Shown here piece after piece: positions 27,206 to 36,288 of a stretch of 64,000 nucleotides of DNA (position 1 is the stretch's first letter; each line of letters opens with the position of its first letter). The notes beneath the pieces are model-generated. The model did no database searches. It saw nothing but the letters and a program-made list of their open reading frames with translations, and was not told the DNA's origin. A program made the position numbers and the translations under genes. This DNA is from Phytohabitans kaempferiae. Its GTDB lineage: Bacteria > Actinomycetota > Actinomycetes > Mycobacteriales > Micromonosporaceae. Location: contig NZ_JBHLUH010000084.1 in NCBI RefSeq assembly GCF_042433955.1, positions 124,001 to 188,000 of the forward strand, in the 5' to 3' direction.

Positions 27206-28882
27206 ATGACGGACACCCCGCGCCTCCTGCACGACAAGCACGCCGCCACCCTCGAGCGTGCCCTCAGCGCCATCACCGACCGTGGCTACTGGTCGGCCTA
27301 CCCCGAGTCGCCGAGCCCTCGTGTCTACGGCGAGACAGCCGCCACGGAAGGCGAAGCCGCGTTCCGGGCGTACCTCGACAACCGCTTCCCGCTCGACCAG
27401 CCCGGCACCGACGGCTGGATCGCCACCGAGGCGAGCCCTTTCGGCGTCGAGCTTGCGGTGACGTACCCGCACGCCGACGCGGGGGCGTTGATCGCCGCCG
27501 CGACGGCCGCCCTGCCGGCCTGGCGGGACGCCGGTCCGCAGGCCCGGGTCGGTGTCTGCCTGGAGATCCTGGCGCGGCTGCACGCGCACGTGTTCGAGCT
27601 GGCCAACGCGGTGCAGTTCACGAGCGGGCAGGCGTTCGTGATGGCGTTCCAGGCGGGCGGGGCGCACGCGCTCGACAGGGCGCTGGAGGCGGTGGCGTAC
27701 GCGTACGCGGAGATGACCCGCCACCCCGGCACGGCGCGGTGGGAGAAGCCCGCCGGCAAGGGCGACCCGTTGCGGATGACCAAGACGTTCCACGTGGTGC
27801 CGCGCGGCGTGGGGCTGGTCATCGGCTGCAACACGTTTCCGACGTGGAACTCGTACCCCGGGCTCTTCGCCTCCCTCGCCACCGGCAACCCGGTGATCGT
27901 CAAGCCGCATCCGCGGGCGGTGCTGCCGCTCGCCATCACCGTGCGGTACGCCCGCGAGGTGCTCGCCGAGGCCAGCTTCGATCCCAACCTGGTGCTGTTG
28001 GCCCCGGAGGCGCCGGGCGAGGCGCTCGCGTCCACACTGGCACTCCGTCCCGAAGTGAAGATCATCGACTACACCGGCTCGACGGCGTACGGCGAGTGGC
28101 TGGAGGAGAATGCCCGGCAGGCCGCCGTCTACACCGAGAAGGCCGGGGTCAACACGATCGTGGTCGACTCGACGGACGACTTCGCCGGGATGTGCCGCAA
28201 CCTCGGCTTCTCGCTGACCCTCTACAGCGGCCAGATGTGCACCACGCCGCAAAACGTGCTCGTACCCGCCGGCGGCATCGGCACCGATCAGGGGCACAAG
28301 TCGTTCGACGAGGTGGCGGCCGGCATCGCGGGCGCGGTGGGCAAGCTGACCGGCGACCCCGCCCGCGCGGTGGAGCTGACCGGCGCGATCGTCAACGACG
28401 GCGTGCTCGACCGCCTCGACGAGGTCAAGTCGATCGGCGAGCCTGTGCTGGAGTCGCGGGTCGTGGAGCATCCGGCGTTCGAGGGCGCCGTCGTTCGTAC
28501 CCCATTGATCGTGAAACTGCCGGCGGACGCCGCGGCGACCTACGGCCGGGAGTGGTTCGGGCCTATCTCCTTCGTCATCGCGACCGGGTCGACGGAGGAG
28601 AGCCTGGAGATCTTCCGGTCGACGGTGGGCGAGCGGGGCGCGCTGACCGCGTCGGTGTACTCGACCGACGAGAAGGTGCTGGACGCGGCGGAGGCGGCGG
28701 CGCTCGACGTCGGGGTCCACCTCTCCTGCAACCTGACCGGCGGCGTCTTCGTCAACCAGTCGGCGGCCTTCTCCGACTTCCACGCGAGCGGCGCCAATCC
28801 GGCGGCGAACGCGGCGCTCACCGACGGCGCCTACGTGGCGAGCCGCTTCCGCATCGTGCAGTCGCGGCGGCACACCGCCTGA
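27206..28882 (+). CDS. paaN: PaaN-type aldehyde dehydrogenase (phenylacetate degradation protein)
   Basis: 558 aa. Aldehyde-dehydrogenase fold of the PaaN family: VPRGVGLVIGCNTFPTWNSYPGLFASLATGNPVIVKPHP (cofactor-binding Asn and Lys), IDYTGSTAYGEWLEENA (Gly-x-Thr turn), catalytic Cys in YSGQMCTTPQNV, and REWFGPISFV near the end. In phenylacetate catabolism related enzymes oxidise the semialdehyde from ring opening. No paaABCDE, paaK or other pathway gene is nearby, so the true substrate is open. A CATGAT-like -10 precedes ATG 27206. Confidence 0.85.
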   Translation: MTDTPRLLHDKHAATLERALSAITDRGYWSAYPESPSPRVYGETAATEGEAAFRAYLDNRFPLDQPGTDGWIATEASPFGVELAVTYPHADAGALIAAATAALPAWRDAGPQARVGVCLEILARLHAHVFELANAVQFTSGQAFVMAFQAGGAHALDRALEAVAYAYAEMTRHPGTARWEKPAGKGDPLRMTKTFHVVPRGVGLVIGCNTFPTWNSYPGLFASLATGNPVIVKPHPRAVLPLAITVRYAREVLAEASFDPNLVLLAPEAPGEALASTLALRPEVKIIDYTGSTAYGEWLEENARQAAVYTEKAGVNTIVVDSTDDFAGMCRNLGFSLTLYSGQMCTTPQNVLVPAGGIGTDQGHKSFDEVAAGIAGAVGKLTGDPARAVELTGAIVNDGVLDRLDEVKSIGEPVLESRVVEHPAFEGAVVRTPLIVKLPADAAATYGREWFGPISFVIATGSTEESLEIFRSTVGERGALTASVYSTDEKVLDAAEAAALDVGVHLSCNLTGGVFVNQSAAFSDFHASGANPAANAALTDGAYVASRFRIVQSRRHTA

Positions 28883-28901
28883 CGCTCCGCGCCGGCCCGT
28901 C

Positions 28902-29408
28902 TCAGGCGGGCCGGCGCATCTGCAACTCGGTGAGCACCGGGATCACGGGGTGCGGCACGCGCACGCCGGTGTCGGTGAAGCCCAGCCGCTCGTACGCTCG
29001 GCGGGCCCGGTCGTTGCCGACCACGACCTCCAGCATCAGCTCGGGGCGGCCGGCGCTGCGCGACCAGGCGGCCACCTCGGCCACCAGGTATTCGAGCATG
29101 CCCGCGCCGCGGTGCGCGGGCGTGATGTAGACGGCGAAGATGATCGTGACCTTGGGGTCGTCGGGCGCGGCGAGCCCGCCCGCGTGCGCCACGAAGCGGC
29201 CGTCGACCTCGGCGATGAACTGTGCGCAGAAGTTGCCGAACGAGCTGCGTGCGAGCCGGTCGGCGAACTCCTCGTGCGGGAGCGCTGCCGCCTCGGCCAG
29301 CGTCTCCAGGAAGGCGAGCGGGGTGTCGGCGAGCATCTCCAGCCGCAGCGCGCGCATGCGGCCGGCGTCCTGGCGCCGCACCCGGCGCACGGTCGCTCGC
29401 GTCGTCAT
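28902..29408 (-). CDS. GNAT-family N-acetyltransferase
   Basis: 168 aa from ATG 29408; an in-frame ATG at 29417 is possible. A single GNAT domain: TVRRVRRQDAGRMRALRLEML (strand 1/helix 1), FAVYITPAHRGAGMLEYLVAEV (motif A, R-G-A-G-M acetyl-CoA loop near residue 105) and NDRARRAYERLGFTDTG (motif B). It acetylates an amine on an unknown substrate. It ends 20 bases from the stop of paaN (convergent) and lies downstream of the serine hydrolase gene on the same strand, 10 bases apart, so the two are probably co-transcribed. Confidence 0.85.
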   Translation of the reverse strand: MTTRATVRRVRRQDAGRMRALRLEMLADTPLAFLETLAEAAALPHEEFADRLARSSFGNFCAQFIAEVDGRFVAHAGGLAAPDDPKVTIIFAVYITPAHRGAGMLEYLVAEVAAWSRSAGRPELMLEVVVGNDRARRAYERLGFTDTGVRVPHPVIPVLTELQMRRPA

Positions 29409-29418
29409 GCAGGTCACC

Positions 29419-30282
29419 CTAAACGGCTGTGACGATCTGCCGGCCCACCTCCTGGCACAGCGAGGTGCCGTAGTCGAAGCCCAGCTCGCCGGGGTAGCGG
29501 GCGAGCACGCCGAGTACCCACTCGCGGCTGATCGCGAGGCAGCTGATGTGCCACAGCCTGTCCTCGTCGCGCAGGAGCCAGCCGTTCTTGATCGCCACGG
29601 CCTCGGGCTGGGGGAGCGACAGGCGTACGCCGAAGTCGCCCGCGCCGCGTACCTGGCGCATCTCGTCCAGCAGCCAGGCCGTCCACTTTGGTCCCGCCGC
29701 GCGCCCGTCGGCGATGCAGGCGCCCAGCCGTACGGTGTCCCGGGCGGTGACGGACGTCTTGCTCCACCAGTTGCCGTACGCGCTGCTCTCGGTGAGCCCG
29801 CAGATCTCGATCAGCCGCTCGATGGAGGCGCGGCGGCCGACCGCCTCGAACAGCGCCTGCGCGGCCGCGTTGTCGCTGTCCCGGATCATGATGGTGAGCT
29901 GGCGCCGGCGGGTCTCGCCAAGCTCCTCGCTCCCCAGCCGGCGTAGGTAGTCCGCCGCGATCCACGCCTTCACCATCGACATGGTGTCGCTGGGGGCGCC
30001 CAGGTTGGCCGAGCCGCTGATCCGTCCGGTGCGGCGGTCCAGCAGTGCCCAGGAGAGAAAGCCGCTGTGGTCGATGTGGACGACCGGCGGTGGCTTCGGC
30101 GCCGGGATCGGTGACGCCGGCACCTCACCGGCGACCCAGCGGGGGATCGCGCCCTGGCTGGTACTCACGGTGGCGAGCAGTGCGACGGCGGTCAGCGCGG
30201 CCGTCGCGTACCCCGCCGCGAGCCACCGCTGGCTCAACCGCGCTCGATGCCTGCCGGGCGCGTGTCGTCGGTTCGAAACCAC
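29419..30282 (-). CDS. Secreted serine hydrolase of the class A beta-lactamase fold
   Basis: 287 aa from GTG 30282. An N-terminal membrane/signal helix (WLAAGYATAALTAVALLATV, about 20-40) precedes a penicillin-recognising fold. Catalytic S-x-x-K is SMVK in APSDTMSMVKAW, the second motif is SDN in MIRDSDNAAAQ, and the third KTG-like motif is KNG in VAIKNGWLL. The Glu166 region of true class A beta-lactamases is not obvious, so this is more likely a D-Ala-D-Ala carboxypeptidase/endopeptidase-like or catalytically modified relative than a resistance enzyme. It lies divergent from cspA. Confidence 0.8.
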   Translation of the reverse strand: MVSNRRHAPGRHRARLSQRWLAAGYATAALTAVALLATVSTSQGAIPRWVAGEVPASPIPAPKPPPVVHIDHSGFLSWALLDRRTGRISGSANLGAPSDTMSMVKAWIAADYLRRLGSEELGETRRRQLTIMIRDSDNAAAQALFEAVGRRASIERLIEICGLTESSAYGNWWSKTSVTARDTVRLGACIADGRAAGPKWTAWLLDEMRQVRGAGDFGVRLSLPQPEAVAIKNGWLLRDEDRLWHISCLAISREWVLGVLARYPGELGFDYGTSLCQEVGRQIVTAV

Positions 30283-30438
30283 GCCGGTTCAACGAGGCAG
30301 GGGCGCTGGTGGGGGCGGCAGGATGCCTGGTCCCGACCCCCGTGTCCGGTTTGGGGTAGTGCGCGGGCGGGGGTCCTCGTGTAGCGTGCGATTTCGGCCG
30401 CTGTGTTCGACGGACCACCCCGGACCACGGATCGGCGG

Positions 30439-30466
30439 CCCCGGCCAGCAAACAGTTTGGCCGGGG
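30439..30466 (+). promoter_or_regulatory. Hairpin in the cspA 5' leader
   Basis: CCCCGGCCA (30439-30447) pairs with TGGCCGGGG (30458-30466), with a 10-base AU-rich loop, 40 bases before the cspA start. Cold-shock mRNAs often carry structured leaders. It could also be a weak terminator. The 30283-30438 gap holds promoter DNA only (a TAGCGT -10-like site lies near 30383). Confidence 0.5.
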
Positions 30467-30506
30467 GTTGTCGAACCCAGCACCATCGAAGTGAGGGAAG
30501 TGCACC

Positions 30507-30710
30507 GTGGCACAGGGCACCGTCAAGTGGTTCAACAGCGAAAAGGGCTACGGCTTCATCGCGGTCGATGGCGGTCAGGACGTCTTCGTCCACTTCTCGG
30601 CGATCGAGATGGACGGCTACAAGGCGCTCGATGACGGTCAGCGCGTGGAGTTCGAGATCGCTCAGGGCCAGAAGGGGCCGCAGGCCGAGAAGGTCCGGCT
30701 CATCGCCTGA
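30507..30710 (+). CDS. cspA: Cold shock protein (CspA family)
   Basis: 67 aa, full length. A single cold-shock domain: GTVKWFNSEKGYGFI (RNP1) and DVFVHFSAI (RNP2), with the aromatic residues for nucleic-acid stacking in place. It binds single-stranded RNA/DNA and melts secondary structure in the cytosol. The start is GTG 30507, with GAGGGAAG 7 bases ahead. It is monocistronic, with a strong terminator just after. In actinomycetes such proteins are often abundant at all temperatures; which cspA paralogue this is cannot be said. Confidence 0.95.
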   Translation: MAQGTVKWFNSEKGYGFIAVDGGQDVFVHFSAIEMDGYKALDDGQRVEFEIAQGQKGPQAEKVRLIA

Positions 30711-30727
30711 TCCTTCAGCGAACCGTA

Positions 30728-30758
30728 GAGGCGGGGCACCGGTATCCGGCCCCGCCTC
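30728..30758 (+). terminator. Terminator of cspA
   Basis: GAGGCGGGGC (30728-30737) pairs perfectly with GCCCCGCCTC (30749-30758) around an 11-base loop, starting 17 bases after the cspA stop, followed by CAGCTTTCTCC. Confidence 0.85.
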
Positions 30759-30866
30759 CAGCTTTCTCCAGCACCAGGGCGTGCCCACCTCACACGAGGC
30801 AGCCCTCGGCTTCCCGCCGCGCGGGCGACATGCACGTGGCAGCCACTCCGCGTTCACCGGACGCGC

Positions 30867-30895
30867 TTGCACTCGCTAGGGGAGAGTGCTAAACA
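30867..30895 (+). promoter_or_regulatory. groEL promoter overlapping CIRCE operator 1
   Basis: -35 TTGCAC (30867-30872), a 17-base spacer, and -10 TAAACA (30890-30895). The CIRCE element TTGCACTC-N9-GAGTGCTAA covers 30867-30892, one base off the consensus TTAGCACTC arm. HrcA bound here would block RNA polymerase directly. Confidence 0.8.
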
Positions 30896-30900
30896 AGTGA

Positions 30901-30927
30901 TTGGCACTCGCGGCATGTGAGTGCCAA
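30901..30927. promoter_or_regulatory. CIRCE operator 2 (HrcA site) at the groEL transcription start
   Basis: TTGGCACTC-N9-GAGTGCCAA is a perfect 9-bp inverted repeat at 30901-30909 and 30919-30927. It begins 5 bases after the -10, so it covers the start point. Two HrcA sites in tandem suggest tight repression released on heat or misfolding stress. Confidence 0.9.
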
Positions 30928-31078
30928 TGGTCGGGGCGGTGGGGCCACGGTCGTGAGCACCGTAACGGTGGCGCGGCACGGGCCGGTCGTCGCGGGCTAT
31001 CCGGCCCGGCCGGACGGAAGGTCGCTTCGAGCTGATGGCTCGGAGTGCTGTGGATGTCCAGCTGGAGGACAACGCCGT

Positions 31079-32701
<1,623 letters not shown>

Positions 32702-32722
32702 CAGTCCACGTCTCAAACGAGG

Positions 32723-32759
32723 AGGGGCGAGCCGGGTTCTCCGGCTCGCCCCTTTCTTT
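32723..32759 (+). terminator. Terminator of groEL
   Basis: A perfect 13-bp stem, AGGGGCGAGCCGG (32723-32735) with CCGGCTCGCCCCT (32741-32753), with a 5-base loop and a TTTCTTTAT tail. It is the most classical intrinsic terminator in the window. Confidence 0.92.
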
Positions 32760-32801
32760 ATCTGTTCAGCGCGCTCGTCGCTGCGGCACGGTCGTACCGG
32801 T

Positions 32802-33116
32802 TCAGCGGCGTGGCTGGTTGCGTTGCTTGTCCGCCCGCGACATCGGCTTCGGCGGCATGTCCTCGTTGGACGGCGGTGGACTGCCCATCTCGCGTGGCTG
32901 CCCAGGCTGCGACTGGCGCTGGTTGTGCTGTGGTGGGTTCAGGTCCCGCCTGGCCGCCATGTCGGGCCGTTCCGGGCGGTCCGACCGGTCGGGTCGGGCC
33001 GCGCCTGGAGGGGGGCTCTCGTCGAGCCTGCCCCCAGCCGTCTCGGCCGGCATCTGAGCCATCCGGGACTTCGCCATCGTCTGGAGATCGTCCTTAGGTC
33101 GCTTTTCCTTGGCCAT
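32802..33116 (-). CDS. Small disordered basic/polar protein, unknown function
   Basis: 104 aa, rich in Pro, Arg, Gln, Asp and Met, with no hydrophobic core, so probably unfolded (MAKEKRPKDDLQTMAKSRM...). A very good ribosome site (GGAAGGAGGAGATC) ahead of ATG 33116 argues that it is truly expressed. A CATAAC-like -10 lies about 20 bases further up. No homologous domain is recognised. It faces groEL tail to tail with only the groEL terminator between. It could be a stress or nucleoid-related small protein, but that is a guess. Confidence 0.65.
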   Translation of the reverse strand: MAKEKRPKDDLQTMAKSRMAQMPAETAGGRLDESPPPGAARPDRSDRPERPDMAARRDLNPPQHNQRQSQPGQPREMGSPPPSNEDMPPKPMSRADKQRNQPRR

Positions 33117-33322
33117 GATCTCCTCCTTCCAGGGGCAACGTTATGGGTCGATCGGGTAGCTCGCGGTGAAAAGAGAGTATCGATCCAGATGTGCGTCCTG
33201 CCGGTTATAGTGCGACTTCCGGCGCGGGGGATGGGCGGCTCGGTAGGGTCACCGATGAGTTGAACGGGCTCGCCCCGTCTTATCCGAGACCGAGCGTTCG
33301 ACGGATACGTGGGAGAAGCGTC

Positions 33323-33934
33323 ATGAAGAAGATCACCGCTGGCCTGTTCATCTCGCTGGACGGCGTTGTCGAGGCTCCGGACCAGTGGCACTTCCCGTAC
33401 TTCAACGAACAGATGGGCGCGGCCGTCGACGGGCAGCTCGGCGCGGCGGACACGCTGTTGCTGGGGCGCGTGACGTACGACAGCTTCGCCGGTGCCTGGC
33501 CGGAGCGGGAGGCCGCCGGTGCGGAGGACGCGCCCTTCGCGAAGAAGCTGGGCGACGCCCGGAAGATCGTGGTCTCGCGGCAGCCGCTGGAGTTCACCTG
33601 GCGCAACTCGGAGCTGTTGCGGGGCGACCTGGCGGAGGCGGTCACCGCGCTGAAGAACGAGCCGGGCGAGGGCACGATCGGCATCAGCGGCTCGATCTCG
33701 ATCGTGCGCCAGTTGCTCGCCGCGGGGCTGCTCGACGAGTTGCACCTGCTGGTGCACCCGATCGCGGTACGCAAGGGGACGCGCCTCTTCGACGAGAGCG
33801 ACGCCTCGATCCCGCTCACGCTCCTGTCGTCGACGCCGTTCACCACCGGCGTGATGTACCTGGTCTACGGCCCCGCCGCCGAGGCGCCCGAGGGCGGCTA
33901 CGACGAGGCGAAGGCGCACCTGCCCGCTGAGTGA
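33323..33934 (+). CDS. Dihydrofolate-reductase/RibD C-terminal family protein
   Basis: 203 aa from ATG 33323, with GGGAGAAG ahead. RibD_C/DHFR-like fold: ITAGLFISLDGVVEAPDQW at the start, then LLLGRVTYDSFAGAWP (NADPH-binding), KIVVSRQPLEF, and IGISGSISIVRQLLAAGLLDELHLLVHPIAV, the family hallmark. It probably reduces a small NADPH-dependent substrate; members of this branch are not folate enzymes. It is not next to riboflavin genes. It is convergent with the MFS gene, 4 bases apart. Confidence 0.85.
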   Translation: MKKITAGLFISLDGVVEAPDQWHFPYFNEQMGAAVDGQLGAADTLLLGRVTYDSFAGAWPEREAAGAEDAPFAKKLGDARKIVVSRQPLEFTWRNSELLRGDLAEAVTALKNEPGEGTIGISGSISIVRQLLAAGLLDELHLLVHPIAVRKGTRLFDESDASIPLTLLSSTPFTTGVMYLVYGPAAEAPEGGYDEAKAHLPAE

Positions 33935-33938
33935 GCCG

Positions 33939-35348
33939 CTACATGTCCTCCAGCTCGCGGCCCTTGGTCTCGCGTACCGAGCGCAGCACGAAGAGGAGCG
34001 CGAGGGCGGCGAAGGCGGTGTAGATGCCGTACGCGAGGAAGAGGCCGACGTCCGCGAGCGCCGGGAACGACGTGGAGATCAGCCAGTTGGCGATCCACTG
34101 GGCCGCCGCGGCCACGGCGAGCGCGGTCGCTCGGATCTTGTTGTTGAACATCTCGCCGAGCAGGACCCACACCGCCGGGCCCCAGCTCATGCCGAACGCG
34201 ACGACGTAGAGGTTGGCGGCGACCAGGGCGATCGGGCCGGCCACCGATCCGAGGCTCAGGTCGTCGCCGCTGCCTGTGGCGGTGCTGAAGCAGATGGCCA
34301 TCGTGCCGAGCGTCACCACCATGCCCGCCGCGCCGATGATGAGCAGCGGGCGGCGACCGATCTTGTCGATGAGGGCGATCGCGACGAGCGTGGTGAGGAT
34401 GTTGGTGACCGAGGTGATGACGCTGGTCAGCATCGCGTCGTCCTCGGAGAAGCCGACCGCCTGCCACAGCGTGGTGGAGTAGTAGAAGATCACGTTGATG
34501 CCGACGAACTGCTGGAAGACCGACAGCAGGATGCCGACCCACACGATCGGCAGCAGCCCGAATCGGGGCCCGCGCAGGTCGGAGAGGTGCACGGCCTGGT
34601 CGCCGCCGGCCAGCGAGCGCCGGATCTCCCGGAGGCGCAGCTCGACGTCGCCGCCGACAAACCGCCGCAGTACCTCGCGGGCCTGCGCGAAGTGCTGCTT
34701 CTTCACCAGGTACCGGGGCGACTCGGGGATCCGGAGGGCGAGCACGCCGTACACGACCGCGGGCACGGCCGCCGAGGCGAACATCCACCGCCAGGCCGTA
34801 CCGCCCCAGGGCACGTCGCCGCTCGCGCCGCCGGCCGAGTTCGCGAGTACGTAGTCGACGAGCAGCGACACGAAGATGCCGGTCACGATCGCGAGCTGCT
34901 GGAGCGAGCCGAGCCGCCCCCGAAGGTGGGCCGGGGCCATCTCGGCGATGTACGCGGGGGCGATCACGCTCGCCGCGCCGATCGCGAGGCCGCCCGCGAT
35001 GCGCCACAGCGTCAGGCTGATCGGGCCGACCGCCAGCGCCGAGCCGACCGCGCTCACGCCGAAGATGACGGCGGCGGTGAGCATGACCCGTACGCGGCCG
35101 ACGCGGTCGGCGATGGGGCCGGCGAACCAGGCGCCCACCGCGCAGCCGAGCAGCGCTGACGAGACCACGAAGCCGAGCAGCGCGGAGGACATGCCGAACT
35201 CGGCCTCGATCGCGTCGACGGTGCCGTTGATGATGGCGGTGTCGTAGCCGAAGAGGAAGCCGCCGAGCGCGGCCGCGATGGTCACCAGCAGGACGGCGCC
35301 GGTGTGGGAGCTGCTGCCAGCGGTATCGGGACGGGCGGTCGTCGCCAT
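33939..35348 (-). CDS. MFS sugar porter (sugar:H+ symporter type)
   Basis: 469 aa from ATG 35348, with 12 membrane helices. The sugar-porter signatures are all present: GFLFGYDTAIINGT in helix 1, ADRVGRVR loop, PAYIAEMAPAHLRGRLGSLQQ, PESPRYLVKK at mid-loop, VFQQFVGINVIFYYS in helix 7, and DKIGRRPLL. It takes up a hexose or pentose with protons. A start at 35369 would add 7 residues but is not needed. The twin-GNAT gene lies upstream on the same strand, 27 bases away. Confidence 0.92.
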   Translation of the reverse strand: MATTARPDTAGSSSHTGAVLLVTIAAALGGFLFGYDTAIINGTVDAIEAEFGMSSALLGFVVSSALLGCAVGAWFAGPIADRVGRVRVMLTAAVIFGVSAVGSALAVGPISLTLWRIAGGLAIGAASVIAPAYIAEMAPAHLRGRLGSLQQLAIVTGIFVSLLVDYVLANSAGGASGDVPWGGTAWRWMFASAAVPAVVYGVLALRIPESPRYLVKKQHFAQAREVLRRFVGGDVELRLREIRRSLAGGDQAVHLSDLRGPRFGLLPIVWVGILLSVFQQFVGINVIFYYSTTLWQAVGFSEDDAMLTSVITSVTNILTTLVAIALIDKIGRRPLLIIGAAGMVVTLGTMAICFSTATGSGDDLSLGSVAGPIALVAANLYVVAFGMSWGPAVWVLLGEMFNNKIRATALAVAAAAQWIANWLISTSFPALADVGLFLAYGIYTAFAALALLFVLRSVRETKGRELEDM

Positions 35349-35375
35349 AACCCATATTGCGCAGATCAAGCCGAT

Positions 35376-36278
35376 TTATAGCTGCTTTCGGTAAAGAAAG
35401 AAGACGCGCTCGATCCGGGCGCCCACCGCCGAGGCGTAGAACGGCACCGGCCCGACCCAGCCGATCTGAGCCGTGTCGAGCCCGGTGTCCCGCTGGTCCC
35501 GGAGGCAGCGGCGGAGCAGCACGCCCCCGATGCCCAGCCCTTGCGCGGCCGGCGCGGTGCCCATCGGGCCGAACCAGCTCGGGCGGGACGAGCCGTACGC
35601 GGCGAAGCCCAGCACCTCCCCGTCGCGCAGCGCGAGGTGGCAGCCCGCGCCGGACCGGCCCACCGAGTCGGAGACCTCGCCGGCCCAGCCGTCGCTGAAG
35701 TTGGCGCGGGCGAACTCGACCAGCGCGGGCACGTCGGCGGCCTCGGCCCGCCGCACGGTCACGCCGCTCGCCGCCAGCCGCTCCTCGGCCGGCTCGGTGG
35801 GGCGCAGGCCGGTGAGGTCGGCGGTCATGTTCCAGGCGGTGCGGTCCTGTTCGTACCCGTGGGCGATGGCCGCGCAGACCGCCGGCGTGTAGCGGACGTC
35901 GATGCCCGGCCAGGCGTACGTGGGCGGGTTGCCGGCGAGCAACACCTCGACCGCACCCCGCCCGGCGAGCGCGCCCTCGGCCCGCGCCAGCAGCGCTCGC
36001 CCGACGCCCTGGCGGCGGGCCGCTGGACGGACGGCGATCAGGTCGATGTGCCCGATCGAGTCGTCGCGGTGCGAGAGCGAGCCGAGCACCACGCCGGCCA
36101 GCTCGCCGTCGGCGGTGGCGGTGAAGCCCACGCCCGGCCGCTCCCGCAGCCGGGCCATGATCTGATCCGCCTCCGCGGCGTCTTCGGGCAGGTCCAGCGC
36201 CTCGCGGCACAGGTCAACCACAGCGGGTACGTCGGTGTCGGCCAGCGCGGCGATCGAGAACTCCACGTTGGCCGACAT
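35376..36278 (-). CDS. Double GNAT-domain acetyltransferase
   Basis: 300 aa. The N-terminal GNAT domain is complete (HIDLIAVRPAARRQGVGRALLARAE near residue 90). The second has a clear acetyl-CoA loop (APAAQGLGIGGVLLRRCL near 250) and an end strand VPFYASAVGARIERVFFLYRK. Substrate not known. It starts with ATG 36278, 11 bases past the subtilase stop on the same strand, so the two form one operon, reading subtilase, GNAT, MFS. Confidence 0.85.
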   Translation of the reverse strand: MSANVEFSIAALADTDVPAVVDLCREALDLPEDAAEADQIMARLRERPGVGFTATADGELAGVVLGSLSHRDDSIGHIDLIAVRPAARRQGVGRALLARAEGALAGRGAVEVLLAGNPPTYAWPGIDVRYTPAVCAAIAHGYEQDRTAWNMTADLTGLRPTEPAEERLAASGVTVRRAEAADVPALVEFARANFSDGWAGEVSDSVGRSGAGCHLALRDGEVLGFAAYGSSRPSWFGPMGTAPAAQGLGIGGVLLRRCLRDQRDTGLDTAQIGWVGPVPFYASAVGARIERVFFLYRKQL

Positions 36279-36288
36279 TAATGGGCGG

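Noticed and set aside
27739..29130. 463-codon plus-strand frame inside paaN
   Set aside because: It is the +1 shadow of paaN, with Arg/Gly-rich nonsense text and no start.
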